DNA of 64,000 nucleotides from Thermincola carboxydiphila (GCA_016841325.1 JAENZJ010000001.1:62001-126000); one strand, 5' to 3'. Positions 1 to 7,695 are shown, counted from the first letter of the stretch. Notes: generated from the letters alone by a model not told the origin. A program made the numbers and translations.

Positions 1-2
1 AC

Positions 3-908
3 AACCCGACTGATTTTGCCATTTCCGGAAACGGCTTTTTTGAAATAATCATGCCGGATGGATCCAGGGCTTATACCCGGGATGGCTCCTTTAAGATCGA
101 TGCCGATGGATATCTGGTTACCTCAGAGGGGTATATAGTCAATATGGAAGCTGAGGATGGCGGGCTGATGACCTTTACTGAGGGAGCAGGTAAAATAAAT
201 ATTGGTTCCAATGGAGCTATTTATCAGGACCGGGAACTTTTTCAACTGGAGGCTTATACCTTTACCGACTCCGGAGAACTGGAAAAACTGGAATCAGGTC
301 TGCTCCGGCCCACTGATGATTCAGGTGAGGCAGTGCTGCTGTCGGAAATGGAATTAGAAGACGAGGAAGAACTGACTGATGAGGATGGGAACCCTCTTCC
401 TTCTGCAGAGAAAAAAGTTTATCAGACATACTACCAGGTGATGCTTCCTGACGGGGAATCGGCTTATACTGCGCAAAATGCTTTCAGGATAGATGAAGAG
501 GGCAGGCTGGTTACAGTGGACGGGGGGTACCCCCTGGAGCCTGAGGTTTATGTTGACCTGGAAGCAGGAGAGTTTTCGCTGCAGGCAGGGGACGTTGTTG
601 CTGCTGATAGTGAAGGGATGGTTATGATCCCCAATGAGGTGGGCAGGCTGAGTATAGTACAATTTGCCAACCCGGCAGGGCTCGAAAAAACCGGTTCCAA
701 TCTTTACATCCAGACTGATAATTCAAGCGCCGCCCAACAGGCAGCTGACTTTAAACTAGCCCAGGGCTCACTGGAGATGTCCAATGTTCAGGTTGCCGAA
801 GAAATGATTAATATGATGATGGCCCAGAGGGCATATGAGATGAGTTCCCGTTCCATAAAGACAGCTGATGAAATGCTGGGCATGGCCAACACACTGTTCA
901 GGAGATAA
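3..908 (+). CDS. Flagellar hook-basal body rod protein, FlgG/FlgF family (5' end outside window)
   Basis: This is a structural protein of the flagellar rod or hook base. Reading is open from base 3, so the true start lies upstream. The visible part begins in the family core (NPTDFAISGNGFF, then PDGSRAYTRDGSF). It ends with the conserved C-terminal helix (LEMSNVQVAEEMINMMMAQRAYE). From the core motif to the stop there are about 300 residues, roughly 100 more than expected for FlgG. The excess looks like an internal repeat: PDGSRAYTRDGSFKID and its following domain recur as PDGESAYTAQNAFRID. FlgF and FlgG cannot be told apart without the N-terminus. It is followed by a FlgJ-like gene, as expected in a rod operon. 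Confidence 0.9.
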   Translation, partial: NPTDFAISGNGFFEIIMPDGSRAYTRDGSFKIDADGYLVTSEGYIVNMEAEDGGLMTFTEGAGKINIGSNGAIYQDRELFQLEAYTFTDSGELEKLESGLLRPTDDSGEAVLLSEMELEDEEELTDEDGNPLPSAEKKVYQTYYQVMLPDGESAYTAQNAFRIDEEGRLVTVDGGYPLEPEVYVDLEAGEFSLQAGDVVAADSEGMVMIPNEVGRLSIVQFANPAGLEKTGSNLYIQTDNSSAAQQAADFKLAQGSLEMSNVQVAEEMINMMMAQRAYEMSSRSIKTADEMLGMANTLFRR

Positions 909-911
909 ACG

Positions 912-949
912 CCCGAGAAGTTCGGGAGTGCCGGTTCAGGGATAACCGG
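912..949 (+). other. Two consecutive hairpins between flagellar genes
   Basis: CCCGA (912-916) pairs with TCGGG (922-926), and CCGGTT (931-936) pairs with AACCGG (944-949). Both lie in the 64-base gap before the FlgJ-like gene. No U-run follows, so they are not intrinsic terminators. They may affect mRNA processing or stability. Confidence 0.5.
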
Positions 950-972
950 GTAACTGAAAGCAGGTGGTTTTG

Positions 973-1308
973 ATGAAAATTAACGGCCTGGAAGCAGTAT
1001 TGCCGCAAACACCGCCGGTCGAGGGCGCCAGGCCCGTGGAAGAAGGATTTAAGGAAATTTTTGACAAGGCCTTGGCATCCAATGAAGACAAAGAGCTGAA
1101 GGAAGCTGCCAGGCAGCTTGAAGCCATGTTTATTTACCAGATGTTTTCTCAGATGAGGAAGACAGTCGATAAAGGCGGCTTGTTGGAGCAGTCCATGGGA
1201 GAAGAAATTTTTACCGGAATGCTTGATTATGAGATAAGTTCCAAGGCTGCCGAGACCGGGAAACTTGGCCTTGCTGAGATAATATATCAACAGTTTGCAA
1301 GGAAGTAG
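973..1308 (+). CDS. FlgJ-like rod-binding protein
   Basis: This 111-residue protein consists mainly of the rod-binding domain found at the N-terminus of FlgJ, at about residues 42-108 (KELKEAARQLEAMFIYQMF, then QSMGEEIFTGMLDYEIS). It lacks the C-terminal peptidoglycan hydrolase domain of enterobacterial FlgJ, as is common in Bacillota. It probably acts as a chaperone or cap for rod assembly. ATG 973 is chosen because AGGTGG lies six bases upstream. A GTG at 964 is in frame but overlaps that ribosome site. It lies downstream of the rod protein and is followed by a terminator, so it closes the operon. Confidence 0.85.
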   Translation: MKINGLEAVLPQTPPVEGARPVEEGFKEIFDKALASNEDKELKEAARQLEAMFIYQMFSQMRKTVDKGGLLEQSMGEEIFTGMLDYEISSKAAETGKLGLAEIIYQQFARK

Positions 1309-1348
1309 AAATAAAAGCAGGATAATGTAGATCTGTATGGCAGCCCTT

Positions 1349-1377
1349 GCCCGGATAAATTCCGGGCGGGGGTTTTT
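1349..1377 (+). terminator. Intrinsic terminator of the flagellar operon
   Basis: A seven-base-pair stem, GCCCGGA (1349-1355) with TCCGGGC (1361-1367), is followed by G5 and T5. It sits 40 bases after the FlgJ-like stop. Confidence 0.85.
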
Positions 1378-1423
1378 ATATTGTATGAGCGGTAAATATA
1401 AAAAAATGACCAAGGCAAGGCAG

Positions 1424-1457
1424 TTGACACCAGAGTCATATGGCATTACAATGTAAT
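1424..1457 (+). promoter_or_regulatory. mazEF promoter with overlapping palindromic operator
   Basis: TTGACA (1424-1429) and TACAAT (1447-1452) are separated by 17 bases, a near-consensus sigma-A promoter. The -10 is embedded in a perfect 13-base palindrome ATTACA-A-TGTAAT (1445-1457). MazE/AbrB-type antitoxins usually repress their own promoter, so this palindrome is the likely operator. The palindrome is seen directly; the binding is inferred. Confidence 0.8.
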
Positions 1458-1491
1458 TACACAATATTGATTTGTGTCAGGGGGGCATATT

Positions 1492-1740
1492 ATGCAAAGC
1501 CATATTATCAGAATAGGTAATTCCAAGGGTGTACGCATTCCTCTATACATTCTCAGGCAATGTAAAATCAAAGACCAGATAAGTATTGAGGTAGTGGATG
1601 ATAAAATTGTTATATCTGCTACTGACAGACCACGCCAGGGATGGGATGAACAGTTCCGGCTGATGCATGCAAATGGTGACGATAAATTGCTGATTGATGA
1701 CACTGTCAAAGCCGGAGAGGAAGATGACTGGACATGGTAG
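1492..1740 (+). CDS. mazE: MazE-type antitoxin (AbrB/SpoVT fold)
   Basis: This 82-residue antitoxin has an N-terminal swapped-hairpin DNA-binding domain (IIRIGNSKGVRIP, residues 5-17, then DQISIEVVDDKIVI). Its C-terminal tail is acidic and ends DDWTW. In this family the tail wraps around and inhibits the MazF toxin, while the N-terminus represses the operon. ATG 1492 is preceded by AGGGGGG at about 1480. It overlaps mazF by seven bases, which suggests translational coupling. The pair sits as an independent unit between a flagellar terminator and envelope genes. Confidence 0.9.
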   Translation: MQSHIIRIGNSKGVRIPLYILRQCKIKDQISIEVVDDKIVISATDRPRQGWDEQFRLMHANGDDKLLIDDTVKAGEEDDWTW

Positions 1741-2057
1741 TGCATCAATATGATATATTTTGGGTCAACCTGGACCCGACAATGGGGTCGGAAATAAAGA
1801 AAACCAGACCGTGCCTGGTCATCTCGCCTGACGAGATGAACTGCCACCTGAACACTATATTGGTGGCTCCGATGACAACCAAGACGAAGAATTATCCGAC
1901 CAGGATACAGATGAACTTTGGCGGAAAAATGGGCTGGATAGTTCTTGACCAAATAAGGTGCATTGATAAGATACGCTTGGTAAACAAAGCTGAGGAATTG
2001 GATCAAGACACAATCATATTGGTGAAAAACAAAATAATGGAAATGCTTGTGGACTAA
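1734..2057 (+). CDS. mazF: MazF/PemK-type mRNA endoribonuclease toxin
   Basis: This 107-residue toxin belongs to the PemK-like family. It opens with YDIFWVNLDPTMGSE, then KTRPCLVIS, then TILVAPMTTK, the order seen in Bacillus MazF. Arg25 and Thr48 correspond by position to the catalytic pair of B. subtilis MazF. The family cleaves mRNA at short recognition sequences when the antitoxin is lost. It overlaps mazE by seven bases, and full length with intact motifs suggests an active toxin. The cleavage sequence cannot be predicted from the gene. Confidence 0.93.
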   Translation: MVVHQYDIFWVNLDPTMGSEIKKTRPCLVISPDEMNCHLNTILVAPMTTKTKNYPTRIQMNFGGKMGWIVLDQIRCIDKIRLVNKAEELDQDTIILVKNKIMEMLVD

Positions 2058-2073
2058 ATATCCTGCATCATTT

Positions 2074-2117
2074 TTCCTCCTGTGGTCAATAATAGTATTG
2101 TTTGGCCTAAGGAGGAA
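2074..2117 (+). promoter_or_regulatory. Possible ribosome-site-masking stem before the LCP-like gene
   Basis: TTCCTCCT (2074-2081) is perfectly complementary to AGGAGGAA (2110-2117). The latter is the Shine-Dalgarno sequence of the gene starting at 2123. The loop is 28 bases. If the transcript includes both arms, the stem would hide the ribosome site. No start for that transcript was identified. Confidence 0.45.
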
Positions 2118-2122
2118 TTTTT

Positions 2123-3199
2123 ATGAAAAGGATAAGTCACAGGCTGCCTGTTATGGTTTCCGGGATATTTGTAAGTACCCTGATGGCTGCCCTGGCGGTC
2201 TTTTTTTTGCATAATGGCGGGATCGGCGCCGCTTTTGTAAAGGGGTCCGGAGGGGCGATGGCTATTTTACAAAGGCCCGGTGAGACGGTGTCTTTTTTGC
2301 AAGGGCCCGGAGAAGCGGCGCCTGTTAAAGTACCGCCGGAAAAAGGGCACTGGTTGAAGACAGCCGATGACAGCTGGTATGTTCCGGCAGCACCGGAGTC
2401 AGAAGGCAGCAAAGAAAGCTCTGCTCGAAGTTTTGGGCACATTGGCCAGGATTTTGACAGCAGCAGTACAGTATTGCAGAATAAAACTGCTCCCGTGGTA
2501 CACCTGGAGCCGGCACAAACGGCTCAGAACCGCTCGGCTGATACACTGAATATTATGTACATCTGGACTGATGGGGACCAATTAAAAGTAGTTTCAGTGA
2601 CAACCTTTAACAGGGAGACAAAACAGGCATCAATAGTGGTAATCCCGCTCTATACGGTGATCGATAATTCCGGGACTGTGGTACTTAACGCTGCGGAGCA
2701 TAATTGGGAATACAATACTATCAGGGACCTATACCGCGAGAAAGGGCGTGAGGGTGTCCGGAGGTTTTTGGAACAAAAACTGGACCTCAGTATAAGGAAT
2801 TATGTCCATGTAAACCAGACTGCTCTGGAAAAATTGAGTGACATCATCGGGGTTTTGGAAGTTAACGGACGCAAGTCCAGCATGCTGGAGGCTTTTGAGC
2901 AGACAGCCGCCGGAATCCGGACTGATGACAAAGACATCATCAGGGCAGTAGCCTGTGAGATAGTCCATCCCCGGATACTGGCCAGGATCCCTGAACTCCT
3001 GGGTATTTTCAGCAGGGATATGAAGACCGATTTTACCACTGCCGAAATGCTGGGGGTTTTTTACCTGAGCAGGCAGATGAACCTTAGGGAGATGCACAAG
3101 ACCGCCCTGCCGGGATACCGGTATGAGACTGGTGAAACAAAATATCTTTTTGTATCGGAACAGACCTGGAAAAATATTATATATGAAATGACTCAGTGA
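2123..3199 (+). CDS. Degenerate LytR-CpsA-Psr (LCP) family protein
   Basis: This 358-residue protein has a membrane anchor at about residues 9-30 and a low-complexity linker with short repeats rich in G and P. A C-terminal domain from about residue 140 follows the LCP layout (LKVVSVTTFNRETKQASIVVIP). LCP enzymes transfer lipid-linked polymers to peptidoglycan using conserved arginine and acidic residues. Where active members have RSDT and RDT, this protein has TDGDQ and LYTV, so catalysis is doubtful. A strong AGGAGGA site precedes ATG 2123. It may be a non-catalytic relative. A canonical LCP protein lies at 5561. Confidence 0.6.
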   Translation: MKRISHRLPVMVSGIFVSTLMAALAVFFLHNGGIGAAFVKGSGGAMAILQRPGETVSFLQGPGEAAPVKVPPEKGHWLKTADDSWYVPAAPESEGSKESSARSFGHIGQDFDSSSTVLQNKTAPVVHLEPAQTAQNRSADTLNIMYIWTDGDQLKVVSVTTFNRETKQASIVVIPLYTVIDNSGTVVLNAAEHNWEYNTIRDLYREKGREGVRRFLEQKLDLSIRNYVHVNQTALEKLSDIIGVLEVNGRKSSMLEAFEQTAAGIRTDDKDIIRAVACEIVHPRILARIPELLGIFSRDMKTDFTTAEMLGVFYLSRQMNLREMHKTALPGYRYETGETKYLFVSEQTWKNIIYEMTQ

Positions 3200-3332
3200 G
3201 GCGGTTTTCGGCATATATTGTCAGGAAATAATATCAATTCGCTCTGAAATGATGCATAATAATAGCAAATTCACGAGAATATTATATGACATGAGGCAAC
3301 AATTATGGAAAAAGGTCTGGAGATGCAATATT

Positions 3333-4145
3333 ATGAAAAAAGTTACAGTAATCCTATTAGTTTTGGTGTTAATATTTTCGGGATGCAGTTTGGTTGGTAA
3401 GCAAACTGCAGAAGAAGCGAAGCCACAGGAGCAAGAAAATGCCGGTAAGGGGAACAAAGAACAACAGGCCTATTATATTGGGCTGGAAGCTCCGATAAAA
3501 AAACTTGACGAGTGGGTTGAGAGATACAAGTTTTACCCAGGTGTTTTTCAACAAGAGATGTCCGGGTATCGTGTCACTCTTATCAGTCAGGGAGAGAGGT
3601 TTATACCCGGTTATGAAGTGAAGGTTAACAGTGTGAAAGAAAAAAAGGACCGGTGGACAGTTGAGGTGGCCTTAAAGGAACCGGAACAAAAAGGGCGGGA
3701 CAATACCGGAGACCGGTTGTTTTATCCTTTTCAGGTTGTAAGTGTCAGGGATGATGGGAAACCGGTTGAGGTTATCGAGAAAGCAGGTATCCTAAGTAAA
3801 GACAAGCTTCCCGTGGTTAAGATTCCACAGGCAAAAGAACTGCCTTCCAGCATGAGTTTTGTAATATTTTCACCCTTAGGGGACGAAAAAATTGAGAGCC
3901 CTGTAACCATCAGGGGAAAGGCAAGGGTTTCCGGAAGCAAATTCACTGTCTATGTCAGGCAGGGAGAAAAGGCGCTGGGCAAAAAAGAGGTGAATGTAGA
4001 ACGGGGTTTTCCTGATTGGGAAGATTTCGAGGTAAAGCTTCCATTTACAAAACCGACCGGTCGGGAAGGGGAAATCCTTTTCTTCTACAGTACATCCGAA
4101 GACGCTTCTATTATGGAATTGTCCATACCGGTCAAATTTTTGTAA
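3333..4145 (+). CDS. Lipoprotein with Gmad2 immunoglobulin-like domain
   Basis: This 270-residue secreted lipoprotein has a signal peptide ending in the lipobox FSGC (Cys18). A charged linker and a central region of about 140 residues follow. The C-terminal beta domain, from about residue 175, matches Gmad2 (FVIFSPLGDEKIESPVTIRGKA, read as two adjoining motifs). Gmad2 domains are common in spore-germination and envelope proteins of Bacillota. ATG 3333 is chosen because the signal peptide starts there and GGAG lies upstream; the open frame extends to 3249. Its partner is unknown. A strong terminator follows. Confidence 0.75.
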   Translation: MKKVTVILLVLVLIFSGCSLVGKQTAEEAKPQEQENAGKGNKEQQAYYIGLEAPIKKLDEWVERYKFYPGVFQQEMSGYRVTLISQGERFIPGYEVKVNSVKEKKDRWTVEVALKEPEQKGRDNTGDRLFYPFQVVSVRDDGKPVEVIEKAGILSKDKLPVVKIPQAKELPSSMSFVIFSPLGDEKIESPVTIRGKARVSGSKFTVYVRQGEKALGKKEVNVERGFPDWEDFEVKLPFTKPTGREGEILFFYSTSEDASIMELSIPVKFL

Positions 4146-4160
4146 AATTTCTATGACAAC

Positions 4161-4205
4161 AAAAATGAGCCTTCTTGACATCGGAGCCGGAAGGCTCATT
4201 TTTTT
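4161..4205 (+). terminator. Strong intrinsic terminator
   Basis: A 14-base-pair stem pairs AAAAATGAGCCTTC (4161-4174) with GAAGGCTCATTTTT (4190-4203), and the T-run continues to 4205. The A-rich left arm means it may also terminate in the other direction, but no minus-strand gene is seen nearby. Confidence 0.9.
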
Positions 4206-4315
4206 GCGGAAAAAAGGAGACTTGAAAAGGATTTGTAAAGCTGTTTCTCGAAGTAGTAAAAAAACAATAAATGACTATATCCAAAAATGGGGTAATAACA
4301 CAAGGAGGAACGGTT

Positions 4316-4564
4316 ATGTTTGGCAAAAGAGCAGTAATCATCGGAACGGTCCTGGTCCTGACCCTGGTAGGTTTTGTCCTGGGACAGGCTGTAAATGCGG
4401 CCATCGGCAGTCCGGGGGACCAGAATGACCCATTGGTTACTAAGAGTTATGTAGATACAGAAGCAGGCAAACTGCAGGTTCAGATTGATGACCTGACAGA
4501 TGAGGCTGATGCCCTCAGGGAGGAAATAGCGGGCCTGAGAACCGAAATAGAGAACCTGAAATAG
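4316..4564 (+). CDS. Small membrane-anchored or secreted coiled-coil protein
   Basis: This 82-residue protein has an N-terminal hydrophobic segment (residues 6-27) that may be a signal peptide or anchor. The motif GSPGDQNDPLVTKSYVD follows, then a heptad-rich coiled coil to the end. The next gene carries the same arrangement (GPPGSSANPVITKSYAD plus coiled coil) followed by SLH domains, so the two look like paralogues. ATG 4316 follows AAGGAGG. No function is known to me. The location suggests an envelope role, perhaps pairing with the SLH protein through the coiled coils. Confidence 0.7.
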   Translation: MFGKRAVIIGTVLVLTLVGFVLGQAVNAAIGSPGDQNDPLVTKSYVDTEAGKLQVQIDDLTDEADALREEIAGLRTEIENLK

Positions 4565-4583
4565 AAACAGCGGAGTGATATGA

Positions 4584-5363
4584 ATGCGAAACAAGATAAG
4601 ATACCTGATTCTGCTGCCCGTGCTGCTGGGGTTTTTGGCTGCCCAGGCGGTGAGCGCCGGGTCAGGGCCTCCGGGAAGCAGCGCTAACCCGGTGATAACC
4701 AAAAGCTATGCTGATAAGGTATTAAAACCTGTCCAGGAGCAGGTTTATGCACTGCAGGCAGAGCTGCAGTCCCTCAGGAGTGAAGCTTCCGGCCTAAAGA
4801 CTGCATTAGCGCGTTTGAAGGGGCCATTGTTTTCCGATGTACCTCCGGAGCACTGGGCTTCAGGTGATATTCAGTACATGGTGGACAGAGGCATCATCAA
4901 CGGGATGGGTGACGGTACATTTGCCCCCGGCAATCCGGCTCGCCGCAGTGAAGTTGCCGCAATGCTGGTTAAAGCACTGGACCTTCCGGCAGCAGGGGCA
5001 GAGGTGAACTTTAAGGACGTCAGCGCCGGACACTGGGCTTATGGATACATAGCGGCAGCTCAGAATGCAGGCATTATCTCCGGGTTCCCCGGCGGTGAGT
5101 TTAGGCCCAATGATAATGTCACCAGGGCTCAGATGGCCACAATGCTGGCCAGGGCATATGGGCTGGAGAAGAGCGGTACCACTGCCGGTTTTAAGGATGT
5201 GAGGCCCGACTACTGGGCATATGATACGGTGTTAAAACTTGCTGACAACGGCATCAGCAGGGGGTATCCTGATGGGACCTTCCGTCCCGCGATTTCCGTA
5301 AGCAGGGCAGAAGTAGCCACACTATTGGCGAAGGCCATGGACCCTGCCCGGAGAACAAAGTAA
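4584..5363 (+). CDS. Secreted protein with coiled coil and three SLH domains
   Basis: This 259-residue protein has a signal peptide (about 1-25), the TKSYAD motif, a coiled coil (about 48-78) and three SLH domains at about 84-135, 146-197 and 205-256. Each SLH domain starts FSDV or FKDV and contains a G-DGTF-P-type turn (GMGDGTFAP, GFPGGEFRP, GYPDGTFRP). SLH triplets bind pyruvylated secondary cell-wall polymer. It lies 19 bases after the small coiled-coil gene, in the same transcript, and about 1.2 kb before csaB, which would make the ligand. It is probably a wall-bound linker or scaffold rather than the main S-layer protein. Confidence 0.88.
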   Translation: MRNKIRYLILLPVLLGFLAAQAVSAGSGPPGSSANPVITKSYADKVLKPVQEQVYALQAELQSLRSEASGLKTALARLKGPLFSDVPPEHWASGDIQYMVDRGIINGMGDGTFAPGNPARRSEVAAMLVKALDLPAAGAEVNFKDVSAGHWAYGYIAAAQNAGIISGFPGGEFRPNDNVTRAQMATMLARAYGLEKSGTTAGFKDVRPDYWAYDTVLKLADNGISRGYPDGTFRPAISVSRAEVATLLAKAMDPARRTK

Positions 5364-5372
5364 AAAAGGGAA

Positions 5373-5405
5373 GCAGGAGTCAGGAGACAGGAGACAGGAG
5401 ACAGG
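5373..5405 (+). repeat. Seven-base tandem repeat (CAGGAGA-type)
   Basis: Four or more copies of a CAGGAGA/CAGGAGT unit run in tandem just after the SLH stop codon. The units resemble Shine-Dalgarno sequence but no start codon follows closely. Confidence 0.7.
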
Positions 5406-5448
5406 AAAAGGGACAATAGAAAATAGCAAACGGATAATAGGTTATGTG

Positions 5449-5477
5449 CCCTGGCGGTTCGATGCTGCCGGGGTTTT
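5449..5477 (+). terminator. Intrinsic terminator between the SLH and LCP genes
   Basis: CCCTGGCGG (5449-5457) pairs with CTGCCGGGG (5464-5472) with two G-T wobbles, followed by T5. It would separate the coiled-coil/SLH transcript from the LCP-csaB unit. Confidence 0.7.
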
Positions 5478-5560
5478 TCATTACTTAAAAAAAGGAAAAC
5501 ACGCAGATTTTGCCGAATAGTGACTCTGGGAATGACAATTCACAGGAAGGACATCAGACT

Positions 5561-6571
5561 ATGCAGGATTTTCGCAGTTTTGACCAGGAATCTTATTCCG
5601 GGACACCCAGGGTAAAGCGCCTGAAACTCAGGAGGGTCAGAAAGCGCCGCTTATTCCTGGCGATTGTCCTGCTGCTTACAGTTATGATATTGGCGCCTTA
5701 CGCCTGGCATGCAGACCTGTGGAGCCTGGCAGCGGAAATATATCCTGGCAGCAAGTCTGCCGGCGGGGGAGCAGACCTGCCGGTCGGCGCTGAAAGGGAA
5801 TGGCTGAATGTCCTGCTGATCGGTGTGGACCAGCGGGAAAACGAACCTGCCAGGTCTGATACATTAATGGTGGCAATGTTAAATTTGGCTGAAAAGAAGG
5901 TTTATGTTATTTCTATTCCCCGGGACACCAGAGTTAACATTGAGGGCCTGAAACACCCGACGAGAATTAACCATGCCCATTCCAACGGAGGGATTAAACT
6001 GACCCGGAAGACGGTGGAGGAGTTTCTGGGCATACCTGTCGACAATTATGTGGAAACTAATTTTGAGGGATTTGAGAACATAATAGATATCGTTGGCGGG
6101 GTAAACCTTGATGTGGAAATGAGGATGTATTATCCGGCAGAAGAGATTGATGTTGATGCCGGTTACCAGTGTCTTGACGGACATGATGCCCTGGGATATG
6201 TCAGGTACCGCGGCGACGGCGGGGGAGACCTGCCAAGAATCGAGCGCCAGCATAAGTTTCTGGCGGCACTCTCCGGGGAGGTCCTGAAACCGGGCACCCT
6301 GTTGAAAATACCTGATATTGCGGGTGAACTGCACAGGAATGTTAAAACCGACTTCTCCGCCAGGGAAATTATTATGCTTGCGGGACGGTTTAAAAATACC
6401 GGCCCGGAAAATATAAAGTTTATGAATATCCCGGGAAGCCCCAGGTATATAAATGGAGCCAGTTACTATGTGGTTGATGAAGCAGAACTTCAGGTTTTTA
6501 TGGATGAAATTTTTAGCGGAGCTGACAGCAATAATGAAGAAAAAGCTTCACCGGAAAGGGACCAGAACTGA
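5561..6571 (+). CDS. LytR-CpsA-Psr (LCP) family polymer transferase
   Basis: This is an LCP enzyme predicted to transfer a polyprenyl-pyrophosphate-linked wall polymer to peptidoglycan outside the membrane. It has a basic N-terminus, a membrane segment (about 30-49) and a full LCP domain. Conserved elements are LLIGVD (85-90), RSDT (98-101), IPRDTR (119-124) and a downstream YVRYR. ATG 5561 with GGAAGG upstream is used; TTG 5510 would add 17 residues. Its stop overlaps the start of csaB, so the two are translationally coupled. This points to attachment of the pyruvylated polymer that SLH domains recognise. Confidence 0.88.
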   Translation: MQDFRSFDQESYSGTPRVKRLKLRRVRKRRLFLAIVLLLTVMILAPYAWHADLWSLAAEIYPGSKSAGGGADLPVGAEREWLNVLLIGVDQRENEPARSDTLMVAMLNLAEKKVYVISIPRDTRVNIEGLKHPTRINHAHSNGGIKLTRKTVEEFLGIPVDNYVETNFEGFENIIDIVGGVNLDVEMRMYYPAEEIDVDAGYQCLDGHDALGYVRYRGDGGGDLPRIERQHKFLAALSGEVLKPGTLLKIPDIAGELHRNVKTDFSAREIIMLAGRFKNTGPENIKFMNIPGSPRYINGASYYVVDEAELQVFMDEIFSGADSNNEEKASPERDQN

Positions 6572-7665
6572 TGAAAACTGTAGTGATATCCGGCTATTAC
6601 GGATATGAAAACATAGGTGATGAAGCGCTCCTTGCTTCTATTATAAAGGCACTCAGGGCACAGATGACGGGTGTTCATATCATTGTATTATCGGTCAGGC
6701 CTGAAGTGACTGCCCGGCGCTATGGTGTGGAGGCTGTCAACAGGCTGGGCCTGTTTCAGATTATTTCAGCGTTAAGACGCGCCGACCTCCTTATCAGCGG
6801 GGGCGGCAGTTTGCTGCAGGATGTGACGGGGCCGCTGACCATACCGTATTACCTGGGTATTGTGGCTCTGGCCAAACTGATGGGGAAGCCGGTCATGTTT
6901 TATGCCCAGGGTATCGGCCCGGTCAATGGCCGTTTCGGTAAGCTGCTGATCAGGCTGATAGGCAACAGGGCGGATATGATTACACTGCGGGATGAGGATT
7001 CAGCGAGCCTGCTGCGGGAAATAGGGGTCAGGAGGCCGCCGGTTGAGGTCACTGCTGATCCCGTATTTGGGCTGGAACCGGAAACGGGCCATGACAGGAA
7101 GGAAGTATTAGAATCGGTTGGCATACCGGGGGTGACAGGACAGGTTGTAGGGGTATTTATCCGGGAGTGGCAGGGGCAAAAAGGGTATAAGGAGGCTGTG
7201 GCCGGGTTTGCCGACGCCATACTGGCAAAAGGAAGACAGGTAATCTTTGTGCCCATGCAGTATCCGGCAGATGCAACCCCGGCACGGGAAATTGCCGGGA
7301 TGATGGACAATACCCCGGTACTGGTGGAGGAAGCCCTGGGTTTTTCCCGGATAGCGGAACTGGTTAATGCTATGGATATAGTGGTAGGGATGAGGCTGCA
7401 TGCCCTGATAATTGCTGCTTCCTTTGCCGTGCCCATGGCCGGGCTCAGCTATGACCCCAAGGTGAGTGATTTCCTCAGGAGTATCGGGCAGCCGGCCCTG
7501 GAAGACCTGGAGAAGATTACTGCCGGACAGCTCACAGAGGAAGTGGAAAAGGTATTCAATAACGGGAAAACTGTCAGGGAAAGGCTATTGCATATAAGGG
7601 AGGAACTGCGGCAAAAAGCGCTGAGGAACAGTGAGATAGCAGTCCGGCTGATGGAGAAAAGGTAG
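6571..7665 (+). CDS. csaB: Polysaccharide pyruvyl transferase CsaB
   Basis: CsaB adds ketal-linked pyruvate to secondary cell-wall polysaccharide, creating the ligand for SLH domains. The 364-residue protein opens with the family signature SGYYGYENIGDEALL and continues with LLISGGGSLLQD, YAQGIGP and the late motif GMRLHALIIAA. Length and motifs match CsaB. It starts in an ATGA overlap with the LCP gene. It lies between the triple-SLH gene and the large S-layer gene, and a further SLH protein is encoded at 34685. The enzyme, the polymer transferase and their client proteins are therefore encoded close together. Confidence 0.93.
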   Translation: MKTVVISGYYGYENIGDEALLASIIKALRAQMTGVHIIVLSVRPEVTARRYGVEAVNRLGLFQIISALRRADLLISGGGSLLQDVTGPLTIPYYLGIVALAKLMGKPVMFYAQGIGPVNGRFGKLLIRLIGNRADMITLRDEDSASLLREIGVRRPPVEVTADPVFGLEPETGHDRKEVLESVGIPGVTGQVVGVFIREWQGQKGYKEAVAGFADAILAKGRQVIFVPMQYPADATPAREIAGMMDNTPVLVEEALGFSRIAELVNAMDIVVGMRLHALIIAASFAVPMAGLSYDPKVSDFLRSIGQPALEDLEKITAGQLTEEVEKVFNNGKTVRERLLHIREELRQKALRNSEIAVRLMEKR

Positions 7666-7695
7666 CAGAAGCAGAAAATTTTACTGCAGAGGCAA

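Noticed and set aside
898-1464. Long minus-strand open frame opposite the FlgJ-like gene
   Set aside because: It is the shadow of a clear plus-strand gene, has no ribosome site or recognisable motifs, and crosses a terminator.
1446-2006. Minus-strand open frame opposite mazEF
   Set aside because: It overlaps two well-recognised plus-strand genes completely and its protein has no family features.
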